64,000 nt of DNA, taken from assembly GCA_023055355.1 (NCBI GenBank), contig JALJCS010000015.1, forward strand, positions 10,037,501 to 10,101,500. Reading direction: 5' to 3'. The translations under genes and the position numbers were made by a program. Positions 1 through 9,517 of the stretch are shown here, in pieces. Position 1 is the stretch's first letter, and every line of letters begins with the position of its first letter. The notes beneath the pieces are model-generated. The model was not told where the DNA came from, searched no databases, and saw only the letters and a list, made by a program, of their open reading frames with translations. This DNA comes from Agelaius tricolor (Eukaryota; Chordata; Aves; Passeriformes; Icteridae).

Positions 1-2831
1 TGTGCTGTACCTTCAAGTGTGGAAAACACACAGGGCACAGATTCTTCAGGGTGCCTTTGGCAGGAGCTGCCCCTTTTGTTTTTTACAAACGGTTTCAAGA
101 ATCATAATTGTGTTTTCTGAGGCATGTCAGGTCATTTCAATAAAGATTCATGTTTTCACAATTAAAGCATGAATATGGTTAAAAGCCAGTTATGCAATAA
201 GCACTGGTACAGCTAAATATACAGGAGGGCTTGTCCTCAGGGAGCCAGATGCTATTTAGCATCAAAAAGATAAATAAGGTACAAACTAAAACATAAATAT
301 TTTGCAGCAAGACAAAGATTGGGGTTATGTAGGGGAAACACACACACAACGGGTCTGAACTAACACTGGCTTTAGACAACTTCCACCATATGGGTTTCAG
401 TAATTATTTCTGAATTGCATCTGCATAAGTGATATTTCACAAGGCCCTCTACACCCTGGGCTCACCTTTGGAAAAAAACCCAAGTGTCTGTATCCTGAAC
501 CAACAGATTGCAGCTACCTCACAAAAAGGCCTAATTATGTAATGAACTAAAAGCAGCCTAACTGTGCAGTTCTGTCTCCTAAGCATCCTGTCCTCCAGAT
601 CCCACTGAGGAAAGCAATCCTAATTTCTTTTATTTCATGGGCCCAGTAACAATTATGTGGGTGATCGTAATGCTGTAGCAGGAATTCACCAAAATCCATT
701 ATTGACATGAAAGGGCACTGGTTCTGATGAGGCTTTAAAAGAAAGGGCAGTAAATATTTTCTCTTTGTCAAAGTCTAGATGGTTTATTTCTCCAATATAA
801 CTTTTACCTTGGAACACTGCACCCCAAAAATGTTCTTTTACGATTCGGAATGTAATTCCAAGAAATCAGAAAAAAAAATCTAAAATGTCATGAAAGTGGC
901 AGCAGTTATTAACAAAAGGAAATAATCCCACGATCTCTTACCCACTTCCTACCAGTAATTAGTTACTTGTTGAATATAATTTATGCTGCAAGTAATTTCT
1001 GCTATTAATTTGAGAGATGCTCTGGTTACTCCAACACGAACTTTATCAAATGTGCACATACACAGGATTTTACAAGGGTAAACGTACTTATCCATTGATT
1101 GCACCAGAAATATATTTTAAAGTGAAAAGTCTTACTGGTGGGAGTGAACTCGTGAGCTTTGAACTTTGAAAAAAAAAAGAAAAAGAGAGACTGAGATAAG
1201 GAAAAAAAAAAAAAAAAGGCCAAACCAAAACATGCTGATGCAGTGTGAGGAACTTTTTTCCCTATTGATCTTTAGGTATGAAACCATAGCAGAAACTTTT
1301 AACAAACCGGAACTCAAATCAGATGCGAGAAATTTTCACGGAGCCACTCTACGGATTCGCTCACAATTCTGCCCAGCAGTACCTTACTGCAAGTGTAACT
1401 CCGCAGAGGAGCGATGCTCCCCTCGCTGCACCCTGTGCAAGACGGACATGGATTAGCAAACCTGAACTCACAGCGTGAAAGGAGAAGAAAGAAGCGCTCG
1501 GAATTCCCAAGTTTTGTTTTGCAATTTCACAGGCACATAACGCAAACTCGTCCCGGCCGTAGCTCTCCCACCCCGTGTTGCTCAAGTGAGGAGCTGCTGC
1601 CAGGGCCGGGGAGCCCGGGAAGGCGGGGGTAGCTCTATGCTAATGCTTCTGCAGCGTTCTGAGCCTGCAGCACCATCACAAAGCACACCTTCTGTACAAC
1701 TGACTCTAAACTCAGCGTCCAGCCGTGTAAACCAGCCACAACCCGGCATCGGGACTGGAGAAGGGAAAGGGGAGGCTCCTACAGATTTTGAAGTAGAGCA
1801 CACTGCTTTTCCTAGAAAACTGGTCGATAGTTTTTAAACAGAATAAACTTCGTCATTCTCTTCTTTAACTTACGACAGCCACCCAAACGAAACAAAAGCT
1901 TCACTTCCATGCCATCATTTCAGGCAAGATCCAACTTACTTCAAGGACATCCTTTAGCAACAGGCAGGAAAGCTGCTCAGTTAACATTCCTTTCTCACAC
2001 TCCCACTGTACTTCATTTGAAAACGATGTGCAAAATCAGATCAAAAGACTAAAAACAGAAGAAAACGGCTACTTTAAAAAAAAGATACTTTGAAGTGGTT
2101 TTGACCTGTTCCACCTACTAAAAACAAACCAAAAAAGATAGCAAATGTCAAAAGATGCAATCATACGAAGTGAAGATGTAAAAAAATCCCTCTCTGCTTT
2201 TCTTTTCTCTGCTCACTTTAAGAAGTTCCAAATTCTTTCACAGGAGGCCGATGAAAGACAACTAAAAACTAACGCTTCTCCAACTGCTACTCCAAACTTC
2301 GAGCGGAAGTGGGAATAATATCGTAAGAAAAATAAATACGTTTTCTGAGATGAGAAAGGGGATTATGCTGAGGAAACTGGTAAAACTCGAGTGCATTCAA
2401 AGCTCACAAAACTCACTTAAAACCCCCAAATCGACTCTCAGGACCCAAATGACTTTTAACAAACGTTTCGCAGAGCTCCGCGGAGCCAGTGCTGATCTAT
2501 TTGTTGGTGTGCAAGAAGGGCATTCAGGGCATTTCGGAAGCCGGGTAAATGCTCCCAGCGAGGCACAACATCCCGCAAACTTTCCGCCCCGTTTCCACGC
2601 GCGGAGCCCCGCACGCTGTCCCGGCGCGGCCGAGAGGCGCGGGCACGGCGGCGGGGCCCGGGCGGCGGCTCGGCGGGCCCAGCGCTGCCGGCACGGCCGG
2701 GCGCGGAGCGGCCGCGGAGGGTCCCGCGCCGCCGCTTCCCCGGGAAGTTGCCGCGGGAAGCGCCCGGTGCTTCCGAGCGGCGGAGCCGGGCCGGGAGCGC
2801 AGGGGCTCCGCCGAGCCCGGTCCTCCCTTAC

Positions 2832-2840
2832 CTGCCCGCC
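2832..2840 (-). other. Minus-strand splice-donor consensus (possible alternative SALL1 first exon)
   Basis: Read on the minus strand the sequence is GGCGGGCAG followed by GTAAGG, with the donor GT at 2831-2830. This is a near-ideal CAG|GTAAG donor in the SALL1 orientation inside CpG island A. Mammalian SALL1 has a second transcript with a different first exon and a shorter N-terminus. A leader exon ending here and joining exon 2 would fit that, but no transcript evidence is available. Confidence 0.35.
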
Positions 2841-3199
2841 TGAAGCGCTTCAGCGCCGCGCCGCCCTCCGCACCCGCGGCCGCCGGGTCCCCCCGCGGCC
2901 CCCCGGCCCTCGCCCTCCTCATGGCCGCCGGGGGGCCGGAGCCTGCGCTGGCAGGGGCAGGGAGAACGCTGCCCCGGGCCCCGAACCGACCACTTGTCGC
3001 CCCGCGTCCCAGCACAGGTACGGGCGGAGGGAGGCACGTCCCCTCCGCCGCCCGCCGGGCTGTGCCGAACTCCTACGAAATCCCCCTGTTCCGGAGGGGA
3101 GGGAAAAAGGGAGTAAGAAAAAAAAAAAGAAAAAGATACTTCACACGCTCCCTCTGCAAATCCTGGCGGACACAAAGCCAGCGTTCATCCCTCGCTTAC

Positions 3200-3208
3200 C
3201 GGCTTGGA
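3200..3208 (-). other. Second minus-strand splice-donor consensus
   Basis: On the minus strand CCAAGCCG is followed by GTAAGC, with the GT at 3199-3198 and the important +5 G present. It lies about 370 bases upstream, in transcription order, of the donor at 2831. It could end another alternative SALL1 leader exon. Donor-like 9-mers also arise by chance, so this is weaker than the exon 1 donor. Confidence 0.25.
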
Positions 3209-3540
3209 GGGAAGCGGGAGACGGAGGAAAAAAAGCCCAAACAAACAAAACAAAATACCCAAAAAACACAACCTTAGGGAAAGCAAATCGCCTCCCCGCT
3301 GCCCGCAGCCTCCGCGCTGCGACCGCCGAGTCCCTTCTGAGCGCGGCGGCTGCGCGGAGCCCGGCGCGGCGGCGGCAGCTCCCGGGACGGGGCGATCCCC
3401 CCGCGGCCCGGCCCGGCCCGGCGGCGGTCGCGGTAACTTTTCCGCCTCCAGGAAGCCTTTGGTGCAGCCGGAGGCCGGGGCTGCGGGGCAGCGTCCTCCG
3501 CCCGGCGGGACTGCGGGGGAGCGGGGGGTGCGGGAGCGCT

Positions 3541-3567
3541 GGGGTCCGCGGGGGGGTGGGGGAGGCG
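3541..3567 (+). promoter_or_regulatory. Potential G-quadruplex in CpG island A
   Basis: At least four runs of three or more G separated by short loops occur on the plus strand (near 3541-3544, 3550-3556, 3558-3562, 3565-3567), with another long G run near 3587-3593. This meets the usual G-quadruplex pattern. It lies on the non-template strand for antisense transcription and the template strand for SALL1. Confidence 0.5.
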
Positions 3568-3930
3568 GGCGAGAAAGTGGGTGCCCGGGGGGGATTTTCC
3601 GGCCCTTTCGGGGGGACGGCGCGGGCAGCGTGTGTGGCCGGACAGGGCATCCGTCCCGCGGGGCTACGGGATCGGCCGCCCCACCGCAGCCCCACTTTGT
3701 TTCCCAGCTCCGCGGGGCGCGGAGAGAGACGCGGGGGGCGCGGATCCATCTCCCGCGGGCTCAGGATGCCAGACCGCCCCGCTGGGAGAGGGCGGAGGGA
3801 AAACATCAAAAAACGGAAAGAGTTTGGAGTTTCGTTAAGAAACAGACGAAACAAAACGCTGAGTTAAAAAAAATAAGATAAAACCCAAGAACTTGGACCG
3901 AAACCTCAGAAGGACCCCCCTCCCCCCCGC

Positions 3931-3994
3931 ATATAACTCCGGGAGATCCTGTTGTCCCGCACCAGCACCCGGCGCGGTTCCGACTCCCCGCAAG
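3931..3994 (+). other. Candidate first exon of an antisense transcript (TATA-like box to consensus donor)
   Basis: On the plus strand a TATA-like ATATAACT at 3931-3938 is followed 56 bases later by AAG|GTAAGT, a perfect nine-base donor match, with the intron starting at 3995. If used, the transcript would run antisense through SALL1 exon 1 and its promoter. Nothing here encodes protein. The donor is visible; the exon and the antisense RNA are inferred. Confidence 0.3.
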
Positions 3995-4059
3995 GTAAGT
4001 TCATCTATTTTGTGTGTGTTTGTGTTAAAATGTGTGCGAGGGAGAGGAGAAGAACTCAC

Positions 4060-4135
4060 CATTTCGCTGGGATAACAAGGCCAGATCGGGATCGGATTGG
4101 AAATGCTGAGGCTTCGCCTGCTTCCTCCGCGACAT
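4060..4135 (-). CDS. SALL1: SALL1 coding exon 1 (N-terminus; rest of gene outside window)
   Basis: Read on the minus strand from the ATG at 4135, the exon encodes 25 residues plus one base, then meets a GTGAGT donor at 4059-4054. The peptide opens [16 protein letters not shown]. Spalt-like repressors begin with this motif, which binds RBBP4/RBBP7 and recruits the NuRD deacetylase complex in the nucleus. Phe12-Gln13-Ser14-Asp15-Pro16 fits SALL1; as I recall them, SALL3 (HLKSDEE), SALL4 (HINSEE) and SALL2 (KPQQL) differ here. The 76-base coding length (25 codons plus phase-1 base) matches the mammalian SALL1 exon 1 boundary as I recall it. Residues 17-25 drift from the human sequence. The start has A at -3 and an in-frame TGA two codons upstream (4144-4142), so it cannot extend further 5'. 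The multi-zinc-finger exon 2 is absent and should lie left of base 1. SALL1 acts in kidney, limb, ear and neural development. Confidence 0.95.
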
Positions 4136-4235
4136 GCTGGCTCAAACATCAGCTGGGGCAGAATAAAAAATTACTAAAAAAAAATCTTCTCAAAATTACG
4201 GAAATCGAGCCTCCCCCCCCCAGCCTCCCCGATCC
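4136..4235 (-). other. SALL1: Inferred SALL1 5' UTR
   Basis: This is the stretch between the SALL1 ATG and a start site placed about 30 bases downstream of the TATA-like box at 4261-4269. It contains an upstream ATG at 4149-4147, 14 bases before the SALL1 ATG and in a different frame, with C at -3 (weak context). An in-frame stop at 4144-4142 closes the SALL1 frame. The 5' end is inferred from promoter motifs only. Confidence 0.5.
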
Positions 4236-4372
4236 TCCGCGCACCGCGCATGTGTCCTGCTATAATTATGATTATCAATAATGCATTGCGATTAATCATA
4301 GAGGGGCTCTTTGAAAGGCGATTGGCACATGGCCAGCTCTATTCAAACCAGCTCGCCTTAATCAATTAGGCG
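4225..4372 (-). promoter_or_regulatory. SALL1: Candidate SALL1 core and proximal promoter
   Basis: Directly upstream of SALL1 exon 1 the GC-rich island is broken by an AT-rich, motif-dense stretch. In transcription order it has a TAAT/ATTA homeodomain pair inside an inverted repeat (4354-4372), an inverted CCAAT box (4321-4325), a TCF/LEF-like CTTTGAA (4309-4315), the palindromic homeodomain site GATTAATC (4290-4297), an ATCAAT ONECUT-like core (4274-4279) and a TATA-like ATAATTATA (4261-4269). CCAAT about 55 bases upstream of TATA is ordinary promoter spacing. It places the start near 4230-4236 and gives a 5' UTR of about 100 bases. The motifs are visible; their use is inferred. Confidence 0.6.
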
Positions 4373-4621
4373 CTGATTTGCTGGAGACCCTTGTCTCTCC
4401 GCCGCTCCCACCCAATGAGTCGATCCATGTGGCAGGAGAAGGGGCTGGATTTCCCCAAAGCTGTTTGGATACAGTTTAACCCTCTTAGCAACCAGCTGGA
4501 GCTGCATCGCGCCATCCCGGTTACTATAGGAATGTGTCTCCCTTCGCCCCTTCCTCCAGCCCCGACGGGCTCCCCGCGCCTCCCGCCCTCCTTCCCGCAG
4601 TTTTGCCCTGCGTTTCACTTT

Positions 4622-4679
4622 TCTTTTTTCTTTCTTTTTTTTTTTTCTTTTCTTTTTTTTTTTTTTTTTTTTTTTTTTA
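4622..4679 (+). repeat. Poly-T / pyrimidine tract
   Basis: A run of about 58 bases is almost entirely T with a few C, ending in an uninterrupted T tract of about 25 bases. It lies about 390 bases upstream of the inferred SALL1 start. Such a tract excludes nucleosomes and is prone to length polymorphism. On the minus strand it reads as a false poly-lysine frame. Confidence 0.9.
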
Positions 4680-4689
4680 ACTCCCCCGG

Positions 4690-5620
4690 CCTCGCCCGCA
4701 GTCCGCACCGGTGGAGGGGGGCAGGGTGACCAATAATCGATCGGGGGAGGACGCAGGGCTGGGGCGGCCGGCAGGGAGCAGCGGCTCCGGAGGATCGGCC
4801 CCGCACCCGGCAAGTGCCTGCGCGGGGAGAGCCCGGCCCCGCTCCGGCCGCCGCTCGCTCCGTCCCGCTGCTGCAAAAAAGTTTCTGGTGTATTTTTTTT
4901 TTTTCTTGGTTTTGTTTTTTTGGTGACTTCCCCCCCCCCCCCCCCCCCCCCCCGCCCCCTTCCTCTTGTCCCCGCTTTTACAAATAAAAATCCATTTCGC
5001 CCTCTCCCAGGTCTCTCTCCCACTACCCCCCCCCACCACCACTTCTCTTTCCATATATCACGGCCCGAGGGGTGCTGAAAATAGGAAGGGTTTGTTTTTT
5101 ACCTCACACATTCCCAGGACAATTAGGGCGCCGCTGGGAGCGGCGGGCGGACCAGGCGGCCGCTCCGCCCCCGCGCCGCGCGGGTTGGCTGCGCTCGCCG
5201 TCAGTCCGCCCGGGGAGCCCGGTGCGAACGGCGGCGGGGCCGCGGCCGGGGGCGCGTCCCGCTCCGCGGCCCCGCTCCGCTCCCCCGACCCCCCCTCCCC
5301 CGGCTCGCTCCTGACTTTTGTTCCCTCTTGGACGTGGGAGCGACGCGCATCTGCCCGCCGGAGGCGCCGCCGGCCGCGCCGAGCGCGGAGCGGAGCGGAA
5401 CGGCCCGGCCCGCGGTGCCGGCGGTGCGCGCAGGCGGAGCCGCCGGGCCGGGCCGGGCCGGGCTGAGGGTGGCGCGGCGGGGCCGTCCCGGAGCCCCTGC
5501 GCTCCCCACGGCCGCTCCTTGTGCCCGGTCCCCAGCGCTCCCGGCGCCGGGACCCTGCGGGCACCGCGCTCCTGCCGCGGCCAAACTTTTCCGCCCATGT
5601 GTTACTTGCGAGGAGGAACC
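4690..5620. promoter_or_regulatory. CpG island B, upstream of the SALL1 promoter
   Basis: CpG-dense sequence flanks the homopolymer tracts at about 4690-4880 and 5105-5600. It is separated from CpG island A by the AT-rich SALL1 promoter. No reading frame here resembles a known protein. It may extend the SALL1 promoter domain or contain a divergent promoter. Confidence 0.8.
4892..4959. repeat. Poly-T tract followed by a 24-base poly-C tract
   Basis: T-rich sequence with two T tracts (about 4892-4920) is followed by an unbroken run of 24 C at 4930-4953, one G, then five more C. The minus strand therefore carries a long G tract able to form a G-quadruplex. Length in the assembly is uncertain because such tracts are hard to sequence. 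Confidence 0.9.
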
Positions 5621-5640
5621 TCTCACAAACAAATGTCACG

Positions 5641-7539
5641 AGCTTGGAATAAAAAGTATAGTTGCACAGAGGCTACAAACAAGGCTCTTTTTAATATCTC
5701 GTATATCCCAGCGATACACGTACGCTGTGGGTAAATGGTGGGTGTCCCCTGAGCTCCGCTCTCCGCGCCCCTCCGCGCGTCACGCTGCTGCGGGCACGGA
5801 AAGTTACTCTGTAAAATAAGCTGAACCGGCAGAAGCGGGAGCACAGGCGTTTCTTTCCCTCCACCCTGACCCATCTAGTGCTCTCTCCACCCACTCCCCC
5901 CGCTGGATTATTTACTCTTCTATAGAAGCTACTCCTTTTTCCCGTATTAATATTAACAAACTCTCTGTAAAAGCAAGAGGCTGATCAGATCCAACTCATT
6001 TCAATTTCAAATGAGCCGGTAAAGCCTAGAGAGTGAGCGAGAGGAGAAAGGAGAGAGCGACAAATCTTCCCATTCGAGAAACCGGCTTACTGGCGTTTTC
6101 TTCTCATTATTAAACGAAAGAGATTGTAAAACGTTTATCAATAAGGGTGGGGGGAAGAAAAACAGTCGCAAAACCCAACCAAACAAACGCATACGAACCG
6201 AAAAATCCTCCCAGGTGCCACTCCAGTATTTAGTCAGCGTTGCAAAGTGGTCACTGACGCTTCTTTTCATTTCTGCACAGGGCGAGCCCCCTCCCTCCCC
6301 GCAGCATTCGGTACAGTAGATTTTGAGAAAAAGACAAACGAAGCTATCAGCGGGGATGATGTTGAAGAATGAAGATAATAATGTTGCTATAGGTGGTACT
6401 TCACATGACATTATTTTTCACTGAATATTTAAAGAGATGTTTCGGCAGAGATGGATACACTCAGCGCAGGCTGTCACCCTCCGTACCCTGAGACAGTGGG
6501 AAAGAAACCGAACCTGAACGCACAGAAACGCACTCCTTACTCACTGCTAGCCACACGTAGATGCACACAAAATACCCACGCGGATCTATTTGCACATTTA
6601 TGCCTGTATTTCTAACTGTATCAATCACTCCATTAGCTTCCTACGGTTTCTAAGCTAGACGATCTCCCAAAATTATTCGCGTTCACAATTTCATTATACT
6701 TTTGCCGATTAAGCTTGAGACAAATTTCCCCAGATGAGCAGTACCTTTGCTTCGTGGCTGGAAAAAGGCGGCCGTGGACAGGTAATTAAAAAAGCAACAA
6801 CAGCAACAACAAGACGAAAAAGAGTAGCTTAAAGAAAAAGAAATTAATTTGGAGAAATTAAGTTTTACAACTTTTTTTTTCGTTTCTCTTCTCCTCGCTA
6901 GTGTTAAAGCGGCGCCTGGTATTTCATCCAAGACCGATTGATTATTTATTGTTTGTTTTCCTCTCCTTCGCTGGGGGCCGGGAGGGGTGGGGAATGGGTG
7001 GGGGCAGAGCAGCAGTGCCAGGGCTAGAGAAAAATCGGTCTTTATTGTTGTTGATAGCAATACATCAATTAAACGTCATTGTCTCTAACAGAAGTTGTGA
7101 GAGTTCACAAGCGTAAATACTCTGATCCCGGGTTTTCCCTCTCGATGCTCCGAATGACAGTGACATATTTTTCCCTCCCCGCCACACCTTGGAGATTTTT
7201 TCCCCCTCTCGGATTATTCTTTTTAATGGAGGTGGGAGGCTTTCTAATGTGCTTCAATGCAAATCAGCCTGGCTGCAAGACACCCGTGGTGGGGATCGAT
7301 CTCCAGTTCATTGAGATGAGCACTGAAGGGAGATGGTAAACAGGGGATAATTTGCAGTTCATTCTGCTGAGAGACGATTCCAATGAGATGCATCACACTA
7401 GACTGGATTATTGTTATTCAGGTTTGCGAACAGACGCAACACCCTTAGCACGACGGAGTTAAAAGCCGCACGATCCCCTCGTAGTTATAAAACGTCTTCA
7501 ATAACTATCGGGGGGTGCGGGTGGGGGGGAGGAAATGCC
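5641..7539. other. Promoter-upstream non-coding stretch
   Basis: No gene is recognisable. Composition is mixed. It includes AT-rich stretches with homeodomain-type motifs (about 5940-6010 and 6340-6430), a short CAA repeat at about 6794-6810, and a G-rich segment at about 6971-7005 with several G runs that could form a quadruplex on the plus strand. The segment 7210-7420 is listed separately as an enhancer candidate. Confidence 0.6.
7210..7425. promoter_or_regulatory. Candidate conserved regulatory element
   Basis: This is complex, non-repetitive, balanced sequence about 3 kb upstream of the inferred SALL1 start. Motifs include TTTTTAATGG, ATGCAAAT (7259-7266, POU/octamer), a palindromic ATCGAT (7296-7301) and GGATTATTGTTATTC near the right end. 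It has no open frame and no repeat signature. Conservation was not tested. Confidence 0.3.
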
Positions 7540-7715
7540 ATTGATTTCCCGTTTCGTGCCCATGACCCCCGAGCCCCGGGGCGGGCGCGGCTCCGCGGCT
7601 CCGCAGCCGAGCGAGGGTCGGGGCAGCCCAACCTGCGGCTCCGCGCCGGCCCCGCACGGCGAAGCGCTGCCCGCACCTTCGCCCTGCCAAAATACCCGCT
7701 TCCCGCTCAGCACGG
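7540..7715. promoter_or_regulatory. Small CpG island
   Basis: A short, sharply bounded CpG-rich block lies in otherwise AT-rich DNA about 3.4 kb upstream of SALL1 exon 1. A T-rich segment with TTTATTTATGG follows it on the right (7725-7736). It may be a satellite promoter or an upstream regulatory island of SALL1. I see no exon or start site. Confidence 0.6.
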
Positions 7716-8900
7716 CGCTTAGGCTTTATTTATGGAGGGGTTTTTCCTTCCTTCTCTTCCTCCTCCTTTTTCTGCTTTCTCTGTTTGCCTCAGTTTTAAC
7801 TGAAAAAGCCACACTTCGCTGGAGTTCCGAACGGCGCTCCAGCTGACCTCGCAAGTTCGCCGTTTGTCTGCTAACACAGGTTACATATATTTTAGAAATG
7901 TGTGTAATTAGGGGCTTCCAGATGCTGCAGTCAGCTGGGAACTTGGCTTTATGCTCCGATGTATAATAAACTTTTGAGACAGTCCTGGGGCGCAGCTACC
8001 CCGGGGCAGCGAGCACCAGCTCTCCGGAATTGTTTCATTATCAATAGCCCGGATCACGCTATTCACTGTGGACATTGCAAGTCCTGTGACTCTGTGGCTT
8101 TACGTAGGACTACTTTTGTGGGCATGCTGTCAGCTTCCCCCTTTCTTGCTCTCTTCTGCCTTTTTTAATTTTTTGTTTAATTTTCTAATAGCAATTCTCC
8201 AGGGGAAAGAAAGAGGGAAAAAAAAAAAAAAAAAAACAAGAGGAGGGGGCACCAGAATTGAATCCTTCGCCATTATTACTGACAACTAATAATTGATCAT
8301 TGCTCGCAAACACAAGCTTTTACCCGCATAATTGAATCGTAAGCAATACGGGTTTAGTCAAAGCAAAAAGGAAAAAAAAATAGAGGGAAGGAACCTCTCC
8401 CTTTCTCTGCCCTAAATCCCTGAGAATCGCAGTGATGGGGACTCCTCCGCCCCCGAGACAAAAATGACTAATGCCATAACCAGCCAAGGTGGGATTATTC
8501 AATTCAATTGTTTCTTTACACATTTGCTGCCTTTTGTTTGACCTGATGGCTGGCAAATTTTTACACCTAGCTGTCCCTTTTGAGTTTATTGATGAAGGTG
8601 CTTCTGAAATGATTATCAGGAGATTTACAGCCATCACTACCCACCTACGGGAAAAGTAGTAAAATCAATCCCTCAATCAATCAGACCCCTCTGTGCATAT
8701 CTTTTTAATCTGCTCTTTTAGCTGTTTTATTACACGCGAGCATTAAATATGTTTGTTTCAAATTTAACACGAATGCCTCCGAAGGACTCTGTCAATTTAG
8801 CAATAAATCATGAAGTAAACAAGCTGGATGGAAAATTCTCTCACTCGGGCAAGAATGTTAAAACCCAAGGAGTAAAAAAAATCTCGCGCATCAGTGTATG
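7716..8900. promoter_or_regulatory. Candidate enhancer-rich upstream block
   Basis: No gene is present. Complex AT-rich sequence between about 8260 and 8750 carries dense homeodomain-type sites: repeated AATTG/CAATT cores at about 8290-8340 and 8496-8510, and a pair of PBX/HOX-type sites on the minus strand (8664-8670 and the tandem TGATTGATTG at 8674-8683). A poly-A tract lies at about 8217-8236. The density of homeobox cores over about 500 bases resembles known developmental enhancers. This is inference from motifs only. Confidence 0.35.
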
Positions 8901-9517
8901 GGTAACTCTGTATGTACAGCCCACTAGGCAGGAAAACAACAAACAGAAAGATAAATATGCAACACTGCAAAAGATTTCCATGCACTTTTACAGGACTAGA
9001 GAGTGCTAGTAATTACAAATACTTTCACACCCTCAAGCCCATCATTATTTCCTCTGATATCTTTGTACATATATATATACATATATCTCAGAATGTCTTC
9101 TTTCCTGTGTTAAAAAAATAACTTTTTTTTTTTTAATTAAATACCATATACTTGAGAAAGTGTCTTGATTCTTGATTCCAACATTATTATTGATCCCAAG
9201 GTATTACTCTATCCCTTATATGACTTTTTGGGGGTTAAAAAAAAATTAGAGGGTATTTCAGGTAGGCTGCTTAGGTCACTGATTACACAGCGGTCATCAG
9301 GTGTGGACAGAGTGAATTTATAAGTTCTATAAAGAACCAAGATTTTTATTTGATGCCACAGGGGAAGTTTTCTCTGCAAGCCACATGCCTTTGCATCCCA
9401 GTTTAATTTTTTTTTAATATCCTAGTCTATCGCAGCCATATAAAGCCACCATGTGGCTCCTCCAGAAAACCAGAAGTTTAGAAATGAAGTGACAGAGATT
9501 TCTCCAGCTTTAGATTA

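Larger units (their letters stand above)
2463..3990. promoter_or_regulatory. CpG island A, within SALL1 intron 1
   Basis: Base composition switches sharply near 2463 from AT-rich to very CpG-dense, and stays so to about 3770 with an A-rich break near 3115-3290. CpG islands of this size mark vertebrate promoters, especially of Polycomb-regulated developmental genes. Several splice-donor-like sites lie in it on both strands (2831, 3199 minus; 3995 plus). The long reading frames across it on both strands are an effect of GC bias and are not genes. Confidence 0.85.
1..4059 (-). other. SALL1: SALL1 intron 1, 5' part (continues beyond base 1)
   Basis: Everything left of the exon 1 donor is intron 1 on the minus strand. 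No long reading frame with C2H2 fingers occurs here, so the acceptor of exon 2 must be outside. Bases 1-2460 are AT-rich, with A/G-rich homopolymer tracts around 1166-1220 and short homeobox-like AT motifs, for example at 950-1015. I see no exon in that part. The 2463-3990 part is a CpG island and is described separately. Confidence 0.85.

Noticed and set aside
2350..3867. 505-residue open frame on the plus strand across CpG island A
   Set aside because: It is Arg/Ala/Gly/Pro-rich low-complexity sequence from GC bias, with matching long frames on the other strand, no domain, and it includes a poly-lysine run from an A tract.
1..4059. SALL1 exon 2 within the window
   Set aside because: That exon should give a frame of roughly a thousand codons with C2H2 fingers. 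None exists here.
3835..4149. 104-residue minus-strand frame overlapping SALL1 exon 1
   Set aside because: It is out of frame with the SALL1 peptide and reads past the exon 1 donor into the intron. It is kept only as an upstream-ATG observation.
4358..5023. 221-residue minus-strand frame with a long lysine run
   Set aside because: The lysine run is the translated poly-T tract at 4622-4679 and the glycine run is the poly-C tract. It is simple repeat, not a protein.
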